Shown in pieces: positions 54,685-64,000 of a stretch of DNA of 64,000 nt. The notes below the pieces were generated by a model, which worked only from the letters and a program-made list of their open reading frames with translations, did not search any database and was not told where the DNA came from. A program made the translations under genes and the position numbers. The stretch is from Pseudemcibacter aquimaris (GTDB lineage Bacteria; Pseudomonadota; Alphaproteobacteria; Sphingomonadales; Emcibacteraceae), in NCBI RefSeq assembly GCF_028869115.1, contig NZ_CP079800.1, positions 1,488,001-1,552,000 of the forward strand. Reading direction: 5' to 3'. Position 1 is the stretch's first letter; each line of letters begins with the position of its first letter.

Positions 54685-56334
54685 ATGGAACGTGAATTTA
54701 TGGAATATGACATCGTTATTGTGGGTGGGGGACCAGCGGGCTTGTCATCTGCAATACGTTTCAAACAGTTATGCGAGAAAGAGGGCAAGGATTATTCTAT
54801 TTGCGTGCTTGAAAAAGGTTCCGAAATTGGCGCACATATTCTATCGGGCGCGGTAATTGATCCGATTGCATTAAATGAATTAATCCCGGATTGGAAAGAA
54901 AAGGGCGCACCGCTTGAAGTTCCCGTGACCGATAACCAACATTGGGCATTGAGCGAGACGGGCAAAACATCACTTCCGCATATTCTAATGCCGCCATTAT
55001 TAAGCAACAAAGGGAATTATATCGTTAGTCTTGGCAATTTAAGCCGCTGGCTTGCGGAACAGGCGGAAAATATGGGGATTGAAATTTTTCCTGGCTTTGC
55101 CGCTGCAGAGGTTCTTTATCATGATGATGGTTCCGTAAAGGGGATCGCAACAGGTGATATGGGGGTTTCGGCCGATGGTTCACAAAAAGATAGCTATATG
55201 CCGGGCATGGAATTACATGCGAAATACACATTTTTTGCAGAAGGTGTTCGTGGATCATTGTCCAAAGAAGTTATCAATAAATATGACCTTAGAAATGGAC
55301 GTGAACCACAAACATATGGCATAGGCATTAAAGAATTATGGGAAATTGATCCAGAAAAACACAAACAAGGTCTTGTTATCCATACGCAAGGTTGGCCGCT
55401 TAATTCAGATACTGTTGGTGGTGGTTTTTGTTATCATCTAGATAATAATCAGGTGGCTATTGGTTTTGTTGTGGGACTTGACTATGCAAATCCGTATCTT
55501 TCGCCATTTGAAGAAATGCAGCGCTATAAAACCCATCCCGCATTAAAAGATATGTTTGATGGCGGTAAACGTATTTCATATGGCGCACGCGCGATAAATG
55601 AAGGCGGGCTTCAATCAGTACCAAAGTTATCATTCCCCGGTGGTGCATTAATTGGATGTTCTGCAGGGTTCGTGAATGTGCCGCGCATTAAAGGAAGCCA
55701 CAATGCTATGAAAAGTGGCATGTTAGCGGCTGAAGAAGCTTTTAAGGCGTTGGAAAATGAAAGTGGAAACGAACTTTCTGGTTACGAAGAAGCCTTTAAT
55801 AACAGTTGGATACATAAAGACCTTAAACGTGTTAGAAACGCAAAACCGGCTATTCATAAGTTTGGTGCCTTTTGGGGAACAATGTACGCCGGATTTGATA
55901 TGTGGATGAATAATATCGGTCTTGGTTTCTTGCTTCCATGGACGTTTAGCCATGATAATGATCACGAATGTTTAAAGCCAGCGGCAGAATGTGAAAAAAT
56001 AGATTATCCAAAGCCCGATGGTAAAATTACATTTGATAAACTTTCATCGGTCTTTTTATCCAATACAAATCACGAAGAAGACCAGCGGTGTCATTTGACC
56101 TTGAAAGATGACAGTGTTCCGGTAAATGTAAATCATAAAATTTATGATGGGCCGGAAGCACGTTTTTGTCCTGCGGGCGTATATGAATTTCTTGACGAAG
56201 GCGAAGGTGTAAAATTACAAATTAATTCGCAAAACTGCGTCCATTGTAAAACCTGTGATATTAAAGACCCAAGCCAGAATATTAACTGGGTCACACCGGA
56301 AGGTGGCGGCGGACCAAATTATCCGAATATGTAA
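54685..56334 (+). CDS. Electron-transfer flavoprotein:ubiquinone oxidoreductase
   Basis: A 549-residue ETF-QO, which passes electrons from ETF (fed by acyl-CoA, sarcosine and other dehydrogenases) to ubiquinone. The FAD motif [15 protein letters not shown] lies at 9-23, followed by [17 protein letters not shown]. The C-terminal [4Fe-4S] domain has [10 protein letters not shown] and [17 protein letters not shown], giving the four cluster cysteines. The membrane contact region [18 protein letters not shown] is normal. It fits the amine and amino-acid catabolic gene content of the window. Another ATG six codons later is possible. Confidence 0.94.
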   Translation: MEREFMEYDIVIVGGGPAGLSSAIRFKQLCEKEGKDYSICVLEKGSEIGAHILSGAVIDPIALNELIPDWKEKGAPLEVPVTDNQHWALSETGKTSLPHILMPPLLSNKGNYIVSLGNLSRWLAEQAENMGIEIFPGFAAAEVLYHDDGSVKGIATGDMGVSADGSQKDSYMPGMELHAKYTFFAEGVRGSLSKEVINKYDLRNGREPQTYGIGIKELWEIDPEKHKQGLVIHTQGWPLNSDTVGGGFCYHLDNNQVAIGFVVGLDYANPYLSPFEEMQRYKTHPALKDMFDGGKRISYGARAINEGGLQSVPKLSFPGGALIGCSAGFVNVPRIKGSHNAMKSGMLAAEEAFKALENESGNELSGYEEAFNNSWIHKDLKRVRNAKPAIHKFGAFWGTMYAGFDMWMNNIGLGFLLPWTFSHDNDHECLKPAAECEKIDYPKPDGKITFDKLSSVFLSNTNHEEDQRCHLTLKDDSVPVNVNHKIYDGPEARFCPAGVYEFLDEGEGVKLQINSQNCVHCKTCDIKDPSQNINWVTPEGGGGPNYPNM

Positions 56335-56415
56335 ATCTTTTTTTCATTATTGGGTTTTAAGAAAAACTACGATAATATCGAAAATGAAATAATCTCAAGG
56401 GTATTTGGTTACTTA

Positions 56416-58101
56416 ATGAAAAATAAAATTGCCATATTTTTAGCGGCTCTGATCGCTATTATTCCGACATACTTAACTGCACAGGAATTTCAAATTGATG
56501 ATTCTGATCGTCCGTTTGGTGAATATTTAACCGCGCGTCATGCACTTTTTAATCATCAATATGATGTTGCCGCGGAAAATTACTTGCATGCGGTAAGGCT
56601 TGATCCGGAAAATGTTGAGCTACTTCAATTTTCTATGAATGTGTTTGTTGCTGCGGGTAGGTTTGAAGATGCGCTTGATAATGCCAATAAATTACGTGAA
56701 TTAAACGAAGAAAACGATGTTTCGAATTTAATTCATTTTTTTGATCTTGTTAGAAATAAAAATTATGAGGAAGCGCTGCCAACGATTGATGGTCTTGCAA
56801 GTACGGGTATCATGAATTTGGTGAAGCCAATTTTTAAAAGCTGGATTTATGCAGAGCAGGGCAATTTTGAAGAAATCTCGAAAATCGCCGAAAGTTATGA
56901 AGGAGAAGATGGCAGTTTTAACTTCTTTAATTTCTTTCAGATGGGCTTAATTTATGAATATATCGGTGAACTGGAAAAAGCGGAAAGCTATTATTCACGT
57001 GGCCTAGCGGAACGAGGGTTAACGAACCTTCGTGCGGTTGAGGCATACTCAAAAATCTTAAGAAAACTTGGTAAATTGGAAGAGGCAGAACTAGCCCTTA
57101 ATCAATATATTGAAACAGCGCCAGGTAATGAAAATCTAAAATCAGAACTTGATGCCTTGCACAACAATGAAGCTTCCACACCTTTGGTTAGTTCATTAGA
57201 AGAAGGTTATGCTGAATTATTTTATACCGTCGCGACAATTCTAATGCAGGATAATGTAAAAGGAATAGCTACGAACTTCTTGCAATATGCACTTGTATTT
57301 AAAACGGAATTTCCGCTTGCTCATTTTATGCAGGCGCAGATTTTTGAAAGCGATGAATATTATAATGGGGCGGCGGATCAGCTCGCTCGTATTAAAAATG
57401 ATAGCCCGCTTTATTTTCAATCAAAGTTACAGCGTGCGTGGCTATTTGATGAAATGGACCGTTCTGAAGAAACGATTGCTGCGCTTCGTGAAATTGAAAA
57501 AGAATATCCAAACAATCGCGAAGTGTTAAATTCAATAGCAGAGTTTTACCGCCTTCATGAACGATTTGCAGAAGCCATTCCTGCCTATACAAAAGTGATA
57601 GAAACAATTGAAAATGAAACTGAACGTGATTGGATTGTTTATTATACGCGCGGTATTGTTTTTGATCAGGAAAAACGTTGGCCGGAAGCGGAGAGTGATT
57701 TTAAAAAAGCGCTTCAGTTAAGGCCCGAACAGCCAATGGTATTAAATTACCTTGCTTATTCATGGGTGGATCAGGGCGTTAATTATGAACTTGCCAAAAA
57801 AATGCTAATCCGGGCCGTGGAGCTTCGCCCCAATGATGGATATATCGTGGATAGTCTTGGTTGGGCGCTTTATAAAATGGGTGATGAGGAGGAAGCCGTT
57901 GAAGTTTTAGAACGTGCGGCGCAACTTCAAACGCAGGATTGGGCAATTAATGATCATTTAGGCGATGCATATTGGACAGTTGGCCGTAAAAACGAGGCTC
58001 GTTTTCAATGGCGACACGCGCTTTCGTTGTCTCCCGATGAAAGTGATGCGGAAGTTATTAAGTCCAAAATTGAAAATGGTTATGTAAAACCGGACTTTTA
58101 A
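56416..58101 (+). CDS. Exported TPR repeat protein
   Basis: A 561-residue protein from the ATG at 56416 that begins a signal peptide (MKNKIAIFLAALIAIIPTYLTAQ). The rest is a stack of tetratricopeptide repeats, such as YDVAAENYLHAVRLDPENVELL, ERFAEAIPAYTKVIE, RWPEAESDFKKALQLRPEQP and PNDGYIVDSLGWALYKMGDEEEAVEVLERA (in parts). An in-frame TTG 66 bases earlier would bury the signal. Such TPR proteins next to ispE are common in alphaproteobacteria; they likely scaffold an envelope process. ispE starts ten bases after it. Confidence 0.82.
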   Translation: MKNKIAIFLAALIAIIPTYLTAQEFQIDDSDRPFGEYLTARHALFNHQYDVAAENYLHAVRLDPENVELLQFSMNVFVAAGRFEDALDNANKLRELNEENDVSNLIHFFDLVRNKNYEEALPTIDGLASTGIMNLVKPIFKSWIYAEQGNFEEISKIAESYEGEDGSFNFFNFFQMGLIYEYIGELEKAESYYSRGLAERGLTNLRAVEAYSKILRKLGKLEEAELALNQYIETAPGNENLKSELDALHNNEASTPLVSSLEEGYAELFYTVATILMQDNVKGIATNFLQYALVFKTEFPLAHFMQAQIFESDEYYNGAADQLARIKNDSPLYFQSKLQRAWLFDEMDRSEETIAALREIEKEYPNNREVLNSIAEFYRLHERFAEAIPAYTKVIETIENETERDWIVYYTRGIVFDQEKRWPEAESDFKKALQLRPEQPMVLNYLAYSWVDQGVNYELAKKMLIRAVELRPNDGYIVDSLGWALYKMGDEEEAVEVLERAAQLQTQDWAINDHLGDAYWTVGRKNEARFQWRHALSLSPDESDAEVIKSKIENGYVKPDF

Positions 58102-58110
58102 GAGAAAACT

Positions 58111-58962
58111 GTGCTGGCACCCGCAAAAATCAATTTAGACTTGTTAATCACCGGAAGACGGGAAGATGGCTATCATCTTTTGGATAGTCTTGTGGTTTTT
58201 ACGGAATTTGGTGATGAGTTATATATTGAAAAGTCGGATAGTCTTTCATTAGACATAACAGGACCTTTTTCAAATGGGTTAACAGTAAATGAAGATAATC
58301 TTGTTTTAAGGGCAGCGAAATTGATTGCCGAAGAAGCAAAAATTCAACCGAATTTTAAATTCCATCTTGTTAAAAATCTTCCGGTTTCATCAGGGATCGG
58401 CGGCGGTTCTAGTGATGCTGCGGCCGCGATCAAACTCATAATTGAATTATTTAATCTCGAGATTTCAGATGAACGATTGAATGAAATTGGATTAAAACTT
58501 GGTGCGGATATACCGGTTTGTTTATTGGGACAAACGTCACACATGAGTGGCATTGGTGAAAAATTGGTGCCCTTTGATATTAAAGATGATCTTTATTTAT
58601 TGCTTGTTAATCCAAGTATATCGGTTTCTACGCCTGAAATTTTTAAAGAATACAAAATTGAAAATCATGAATTTGATAAAGAAAGACATTTTTCGAAAAA
58701 TGAGGTTCATTTACCATTCATATTAGATGCATTAAATAACAGCCATAATTCATTGCAAAGCGCTGCGGTTAGTAAAAAGTCTGTCATTCAAGATGTGATT
58801 TCAGCGATTGATACAACCGAAGGATTGCTACTAAGTAGAATGAGCGGAAGCGGGGCAACTTGCTTCGGTATATATTCTTCAGAAAAAGACTGTCACAATG
58901 CGTATGAATTGATTATAAAAGAAAAAAATAATTGGTGGGTTAAATCGACTAAGGTTATTTAA
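58111..58962 (+). CDS. ispE: 4-diphosphocytidyl-2-C-methyl-D-erythritol kinase
   Basis: A 283-residue GHMP kinase starting at GTG 58111 with AAGAGA before it. LAPAKINLDLLITGRREDGYH at the start has the substrate-binding Lys; the ATP loop is LPVSSGIGGGSSDAAAAI (about 89-107); the third motif is SRMSGSGATCFGIY. It phosphorylates CDP-ME in the MEP isoprenoid pathway. It follows the TPR gene by nine bases and ends 77 bases before the polysaccharide export gene. Confidence 0.95.
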   Translation: MLAPAKINLDLLITGRREDGYHLLDSLVVFTEFGDELYIEKSDSLSLDITGPFSNGLTVNEDNLVLRAAKLIAEEAKIQPNFKFHLVKNLPVSSGIGGGSSDAAAAIKLIIELFNLEISDERLNEIGLKLGADIPVCLLGQTSHMSGIGEKLVPFDIKDDLYLLLVNPSISVSTPEIFKEYKIENHEFDKERHFSKNEVHLPFILDALNNSHNSLQSAAVSKKSVIQDVISAIDTTEGLLLSRMSGSGATCFGIYSSEKDCHNAYELIIKEKNNWWVKSTKVI

Positions 58963-59039
58963 TAATAAATCTTATTTTACGATTTGAATAAATTCTGCTA
59001 ACGTCGCGGAAAAATAAGGAAAACAGGAATACATTCAAT

Positions 59040-61838
59040 ATGTCCAATATTCTTGCATATGGAAGAAATATCGCTCTCATTTTAATTGGCTATTTGTTGC
59101 TTTTAAGCAATGTTTTTGCACAATCTTTAGATCAAAATATATTTGATCAGATTAGACAGCAAACAGGTGCCAGCAATCAGACGACTAGAATTCAATCGCC
59201 GTTAGACCAGTTACGTGCGCAAGATTATATGGATAAACTTAATCAGCAATTGATGGAGCGCCGGGCACAAGGCCCTTCTGTTATTGAACAAGGGTATAAT
59301 GCTCGCCAAACTAATTTAGGTGGCGAGAATGCAACTGTTTCCCAATTTGGTTATAATATTTTTGACAGACTTCCAATGCCGGATGAAATGATAACTGGTG
59401 CCGTGCCAGATAGTTATGTTATTGGCGTTGGTGATCAGTTTGTTATCAGTTTTAAAGGTTCAAAAGAAGAGGTAGTCCAAACGCAGGTTGACCGTGAAGG
59501 TCGTTTGATTATTCCAACCTTGCAGCCATTGTTGGCTGCTAATATGACTTTTGGTGCCTTAAAAGATGAAATTAAAAAGCAAGTTTCTGAAAGTCTTATT
59601 GGCACAGAAGTATATTTGTCACTGGCAACATTAAGACAGATTTCTGTTCTTGTTGTTGGCGAGGTATATAACCCGTCGATTGTCAGAACAACCAGTCTTT
59701 CTAGTCCAATTGAAGTGTTATTACATGTTGGTGGTGTTAAAAAGACAGGATCATTAAGAAATATTACCTTGCAGCGCGGTGATGAAAGAATACCAATTGA
59801 TTTATATGATATACTTGATGGTATTAATCCTTCTATCATAAACCTTAAGGATGGCGACCGCATTATTGTGCCGACAATTGGCTCGACAGTCGCAATTGGC
59901 GGTAATGTAATTCGTCCGGCGATTTATGAACTTCCGGACGGAAAAAAAATTATTTCATCTAGTGAAGCTCTTGATCTTGCGGGTGGTCCAATCAGACCAA
60001 AAGGCAATGCATATACTCATATCAGGTATAACGATAGCGGACGCCAACTTTATGAAAAAATGGATCTGAATGGTAACATTTCAAATGGTGAGATGGTTAT
60101 TGTCAACCTGTTTGATAATTCAGAAGAAGGGCGGGTGACGCTTCTAGGACATGTTAAAACGCCTGGTATTCGCTCAGTATCAGAATATTCAAATGTTAAA
60201 GATTTACTAGGGTCTGTTAAAAATCTTGGCGAAAACCCGCATCTTTTATTTGGCGTAATTATTCGCACTGATCAAGTTACCAATACACGACAATTCCTAT
60301 CGTTTAATGTGCATGGGGTTCTTTATAATCAGGAAAATGTCGATCTTGTTGATGAAGATAAGGTGATAATCTTTGGCCGAAATGAAATTGAATTCCTGTC
60401 TTCGGATATTGTTCGCTCTGTAATTTATAATAATGAATATGATCAGTTTGAGTTCTTGCAAGATGGTGCTGTAAATAATTATTATTGTAAACCGGTTGAC
60501 CGTTTAGCTAGGCTGATAGCTTCTTCAAAATCTAATCGTTTCGCAACTGCCACAAGAGCGGTTTATGTTGGAAGCGAAGGTGTTTCTAACGGTTTGGGCG
60601 TTGATAATAATTCCCTCTCAAGAACAGATGTTCTTAACAATATGGAACTTGAAAGTCTTCAGGATAGAAGAATTGAAACCATTTCCGGAATTTCGGATTT
60701 CACCAATGCGGATATTATTCGTAATGCTGAACTCGAAGCGCAGATGGAAGAAGATCGCCGTTTTAGAGTAAATAATTTTTGTCCAGCAATATATGTGGAT
60801 GAAGAAAATCTACTACCGTTTGTTTTAGAACATATTATCTCTGTAGAAGGCGCGATCAGACTTCCTGGTGTTTTACCGATTAGCCCAGATACACGTGTTG
60901 ACCTGGTGATGTCCACGGTTGGCGGGCCATCAAATGACGCGGATCTTTCCAAAATTGAAATCAGCAGACTTTCAATTGACGAAGTTGATAACAGCAGGCG
61001 TCTTGATTGGGATTATGTTGATGCCTCGATTAATGATTTAAGCACGGTCAAATTAAACCCAGGCGGCGGTATGCGTGTTAGTAGTCTTTATACCAATTTT
61101 GAAGATGGCGCAGTACTTTTAACCGGTGAAGTGATGGAACCGGGAGTTTACACCATTAGAAAAGGTGAAAAATTATCTTCTCTTATCCGCCGTGCAGGTG
61201 GGCTTACAGCACAAGCATATCCATATGGCGCAATATTTACCCGTGAACGTGTGAAAAATATGCAACGCGCAGAAATGAAACAAACAGCGGACAGACTTCA
61301 ATCTGCGATGGTTTCTGCATTCGTAAAAAAGAATATTGATGCTAACGGTGTTGTTGCGGTGCAGCGTATGGTCGCGGAAATGGCCGAACAAGATTTTCTT
61401 GGCCGTGTGGTGATTGAAGCCGATCCTGTTATTCTCTCATTAGATCCAGTAAAGGATATTGTTCTTGAGGCTGGAGATTCTCTTTATATGCCGAAGCGTC
61501 CAAACTTTATTGTGACGGTTGGCGACGTATTAAACCCAAGTGCGCTTCAGTTTATTCCTGGTAAAGGATTAGAAAGTTACCTTCAGGAAGTTGGTGGCTT
61601 TACACAATCGGCTGACGAAGACCGCGTCTTTGTCGTATATCCGAATGGCGTTTCCAAGCCAATTAGCCTTGCTTCTTGGGGCGGTGATAGAAATCTAAGT
61701 CTGCCGCCGGGGTCTGCTATTGTCGTTCCGACGGACCTAAGTCCGTATGACGGTATTACATTGATTAGTGAAATTGGTGATATTTTCAGAAATCTTGCCG
61801 TTTCTGCCGCATCCATTGCCGTACTTGTCAGAAATTAA
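59040..61838 (+). CDS. Polysaccharide export outer-membrane protein with six SLBB domains
   Basis: A 932-residue exported protein. A signal peptide ends near SNVFAQ (residue 28). A Poly_export (Wza-type) domain lies at about 120-200 (DSYVIGVGDQFVISF), followed by six SLBB units: VLVVGEVYNPSIV, VAIGGNVIRPAIYEL, VTLLGHVKTPGIRSV, ISVEGAIRLPGVLPI, VLLTGEVMEPGVYTI and VTVGDVLNPSALQF. The tail ends in a hydrophobic segment (AASIAVLVRN) that could span the outer membrane. It should form the outer-membrane gate for exopolysaccharide. It is far longer than Wza (about 380) because of the extra SLBB repeats. The next gene is a YjbH-family protein. Confidence 0.9.
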   Translation: MSNILAYGRNIALILIGYLLLLSNVFAQSLDQNIFDQIRQQTGASNQTTRIQSPLDQLRAQDYMDKLNQQLMERRAQGPSVIEQGYNARQTNLGGENATVSQFGYNIFDRLPMPDEMITGAVPDSYVIGVGDQFVISFKGSKEEVVQTQVDREGRLIIPTLQPLLAANMTFGALKDEIKKQVSESLIGTEVYLSLATLRQISVLVVGEVYNPSIVRTTSLSSPIEVLLHVGGVKKTGSLRNITLQRGDERIPIDLYDILDGINPSIINLKDGDRIIVPTIGSTVAIGGNVIRPAIYELPDGKKIISSSEALDLAGGPIRPKGNAYTHIRYNDSGRQLYEKMDLNGNISNGEMVIVNLFDNSEEGRVTLLGHVKTPGIRSVSEYSNVKDLLGSVKNLGENPHLLFGVIIRTDQVTNTRQFLSFNVHGVLYNQENVDLVDEDKVIIFGRNEIEFLSSDIVRSVIYNNEYDQFEFLQDGAVNNYYCKPVDRLARLIASSKSNRFATATRAVYVGSEGVSNGLGVDNNSLSRTDVLNNMELESLQDRRIETISGISDFTNADIIRNAELEAQMEEDRRFRVNNFCPAIYVDEENLLPFVLEHIISVEGAIRLPGVLPISPDTRVDLVMSTVGGPSNDADLSKIEISRLSIDEVDNSRRLDWDYVDASINDLSTVKLNPGGGMRVSSLYTNFEDGAVLLTGEVMEPGVYTIRKGEKLSSLIRRAGGLTAQAYPYGAIFTRERVKNMQRAEMKQTADRLQSAMVSAFVKKNIDANGVVAVQRMVAEMAEQDFLGRVVIEADPVILSLDPVKDIVLEAGDSLYMPKRPNFIVTVGDVLNPSALQFIPGKGLESYLQEVGGFTQSADEDRVFVVYPNGVSKPISLASWGGDRNLSLPPGSAIVVPTDLSPYDGITLISEIGDIFRNLAVSAASIAVLVRN

Positions 61839-61864
61839 TAGCTTAACTTTTAAAGGGGCATATT

Positions 61865-64000
61865 TTGCATAAAACACTTAAATATGCCCTTTTGAGCTCA
61901 TGCTTTTTACCCTCTCTTTCAAATTATGCATATGCAGAAGATGATGGAACACGTGGTGTTTATGGCGGTGCAGGTTTGCTTGAAATGAGAAATGCGCGCT
62001 TTGCGTCTGATGGTGAAATTTCCATTGGTGCAGGGTTAATTGATAGTGACAAAACCTATTATGCAAATTGGCAGGCAACCCCATGGTTTGAAACAACGTT
62101 ACGATACACCGATCTTGATAATGCTCACATTGATAAAGCACTTGATATTAAGCTTAGAATTCTTGATGAAGGTGATATTAGACCGGCAATAGCCATTGGC
62201 CTACAAGACTTACTTGGCAATGGATTAAGTAGTGGTGAATATATTGTTGCTAGCAAAAGAATTTCAAATTTTGATATTACCGCCGGATTTGGTTTTGGAA
62301 ATCTCGCGCACCGGGCAAAAATAAATAATATTTTTAAAATATTCGGTGACAGGTTTAATAACAGAGAGTTTGTGGATAATGGTTCAGAAAAACTGCGGTT
62401 CGATGATTATTTTTCCGGTGACCGGATGGGTTTTTTCTGGGGGGTAGAATATAATACACCGATAAAAAAATTAACTGCAAAAGTTGAATATTCCACGTTT
62501 GATAAATCCAAAACAGATGGTTTCGAAGATTATATTAGCAAAACGGCCTTTAATTTCGGCTTTAATTATAAGGCGAAAGAATGGCTTGAAATCGGTGGCG
62601 GTTTATTACATGGAAATCAGCTTTCCTTAAATCTGACCTTAAAACAAAATCTTCATAAACCAATGAAATTGGGTTTTGCTGAGGGACAACGCCCAGATGA
62701 AATCCGCACACGTGAAATTAGCAATTCACCAACGTCATCAAGAGATTTTAAAGATTATAATGATCAGGATATTATTTTTGAACGCTTAAACCGCCTTGGG
62801 TTTACGGTTGAAAAGCTTGAAGTTAATCAAGATCATTTATATTTAACGTTGTTTAAATCCGGTGAAGAGCAAGTTTCCAAACTAATGCTATTTGGCGCTC
62901 TCTTGGAAAAATATCCTGCCATCACATTAAGGTTTAGTGATCGTTCAGAAAATAGAGTGACGATTTATAGAAGTGACACACCTGGACAGCGTTCACTAGA
63001 AACATTTAAGAACAGCAGCCTTTATCAAAGAGAGCAGAATGCTGGTTCAGAAAATGCTACCCTCTTAAATAATGAAGTTTTAGCGGGACTTTCTAAACGC
63101 AATTTAAAACCCCACTCGGTAGAAATTATTGGTAATGAAGCTACAATTGTAAAAGGTGTGGGGCCATATACTGAACTTCCGAAAAATATTGGCCGCGTAG
63201 GGCGTTATCTAACGATATCAATGCCAGATAATATCGAAAGATATAATATCGTAACTCAAAATGACGGGGTAACGGTTTCCAATGTTTCTGTATTAAGAAA
63301 AGATATCGAAAATCTTGCTGGATATAATGGAAGCCCAGAAGAGGCGTTAGCAAACGCTCGCTTTAAAGAGCCAAACCATGTTTCTGCTAAGCAAGTCAAA
63401 AGCATTGAATATGGAATTTTTCCAGAAGTTATTTCCCATTTCGGCTCAACAAAAGATGATCATTTTAAAGCAGACGTAAATCTTAGAGCCTTTATTGGCT
63501 TTAATGTAACGCAGTCATTAAAATTATATGCAGAAGGAAAGCAGCATTTAATCGGTGATCTAGATCTAATTCCTGATACGCAGAGCACGAATGTCCCGCA
63601 CGTTCGCAGTGACATTGGCAAATATTCAGCAGAGGCAACAACAGCCATCAGGCGATTGAATGTTGAATATACATCTAATCCATTAAAGAATATTTATGCT
63701 CGTGTAACAGCGGGTCATTTGGAAGATATGTATAGTGGTATCAGTGGAGAGTTTTTATATAGTCCCTATAATGCCAGCATTTCTTTAGGTATAGATATTA
63801 ATTATGTAAAACAGCGTGATTATGACCAGTTATTTTCGATGAGAAATTATGAAACGGTCACTGGGCACGCGAACCTTTATTATATCAATAAGAAATATGA
63901 TATTACGACAAAACTAAGTGCGGGGCGTTACCTTGCAAAAGACTGGGGTGCGACACTAGATGTCGCGAGAGAGTTTGATAATGGAATTACCATTGGTGCT
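61865..64000 (+). CDS. YjbH-family exopolysaccharide biosynthesis protein, truncated by the window edge
   Basis: An open frame of 712 codons runs from TTG 61865 to the last base with no stop. AAGGGG eight bases upstream supports the TTG start; the first residues form a signal sequence (LKYALLSSCFLPSLSNYAYA), in which LSSC may be a lipobox. RGVYGGAGLLEMRNARFASDGEIS and QATPWFETTLRYT are typical of the YjbH (PF06082) family, a large outer-membrane protein needed for exopolysaccharide production. The later part is beta-strand rich and ends DVAREFDNGITIGA, as expected for a barrel region. It is directly downstream of the SLBB export protein. Confidence 0.85.
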   Translation, partial: MHKTLKYALLSSCFLPSLSNYAYAEDDGTRGVYGGAGLLEMRNARFASDGEISIGAGLIDSDKTYYANWQATPWFETTLRYTDLDNAHIDKALDIKLRILDEGDIRPAIAIGLQDLLGNGLSSGEYIVASKRISNFDITAGFGFGNLAHRAKINNIFKIFGDRFNNREFVDNGSEKLRFDDYFSGDRMGFFWGVEYNTPIKKLTAKVEYSTFDKSKTDGFEDYISKTAFNFGFNYKAKEWLEIGGGLLHGNQLSLNLTLKQNLHKPMKLGFAEGQRPDEIRTREISNSPTSSRDFKDYNDQDIIFERLNRLGFTVEKLEVNQDHLYLTLFKSGEEQVSKLMLFGALLEKYPAITLRFSDRSENRVTIYRSDTPGQRSLETFKNSSLYQREQNAGSENATLLNNEVLAGLSKRNLKPHSVEIIGNEATIVKGVGPYTELPKNIGRVGRYLTISMPDNIERYNIVTQNDGVTVSNVSVLRKDIENLAGYNGSPEEALANARFKEPNHVSAKQVKSIEYGIFPEVISHFGSTKDDHFKADVNLRAFIGFNVTQSLKLYAEGKQHLIGDLDLIPDTQSTNVPHVRSDIGKYSAEATTAIRRLNVEYTSNPLKNIYARVTAGHLEDMYSGISGEFLYSPYNASISLGIDINYVKQRDYDQLFSMRNYETVTGHANLYYINKKYDITTKLSAGRYLAKDWGATLDVAREFDNGITIGA

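Overview
The window reads as a chromosomal segment of an AT-leaning alphaproteobacterium, probably aquatic and aerobic. Evidence for this: a DUF1476 (alphaproteobacterial F1-ATPase inhibitor zeta) gene divergent from purC, the purC-purS-purQ-purL-bolA-grxD string, ETF:ubiquinone oxidoreductase, a class II DAHP synthase, UDG/lytic transglycosylase coupling, and GTCAT-type intergenic palindromes. Kordiimonadales, Emcibacterales or Sneathiellales would fit, but I cannot resolve the order. No complete insertion sequence, prophage, CRISPR array, rRNA or tRNA was seen, and no gene-free stretch exceeds about 300 bp.

Layout. 1-195: tail of a formylglycine-generating enzyme. 200-6626 (minus): a run of amine/amino-acid genes with two tandem flavin amine oxidases (plus the remnant of a further 3' end), a small membrane protein, a Dph6-like ATP pyrophosphatase, DUF924, diaminopropionate ammonia-lyase and a translationally coupled membrane peptide. 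6764-15952 (plus): STAS-like protein, glutathione reductase, class II DAHP synthase, NAD synthetase, gltX-cysS, trmJ, and rpsD with its own promoter and leader hairpin. 16118-27662: NIT-domain chemoreceptor convergent with an APC permease that has run into it, DUF350, GST, trypsin-like protease, a small Cys-rich protein, a serine hydrolase, two AraC regulators, a VOC protein, a TolB-like propeller and a YddG-like exporter. 27684-34298 (minus): purine operon with bolA and grxD, then purB after the DUF1476 gene and two palindromes. 34452-40875: exported glycosylasparaginase, an orphan AT-rich gene, RidA, MoaB, lytic transglycosylase, UDG and a CDF metal transporter.

40904-41373 is the most interesting piece: an ArsR regulator with seven cysteines near its DNA-binding region, a perfect inverted repeat on its own -10 box, and, overlapping its stop codon, a 39-codon gene whose product has 14 cysteines. 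This looks like an undescribed metallothionein-like peptide under autogenous metal control, next to a CDF efflux gene.

41483-58962 holds a barrel-like outer membrane protein, an AmpD-like lipoprotein amidase, a membrane peptide plus six-TM chemoreceptor, a GSCFA/SGNH two-domain protein, a dipeptide epimerase divergent from a DUF819 transporter-like protein, a periplasmic-binding-domain histidine kinase, an operon of two D-cysteine desulfhydrase-like PLP enzymes (one with a Tat signal) with an exported MBL hydrolase and a GNAT, ETF-QO, a TPR protein and ispE. 59040-64000 starts an exopolysaccharide export locus: a six-SLBB outer-membrane protein and a YjbH-family protein running off the window.

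Themes that link the genes are amine/amino-acid catabolism feeding electron transfer, peptidoglycan turnover and recycling, thiol/metal homeostasis, and surface polysaccharide export. All functions are from sequence recognition only; no search was run.
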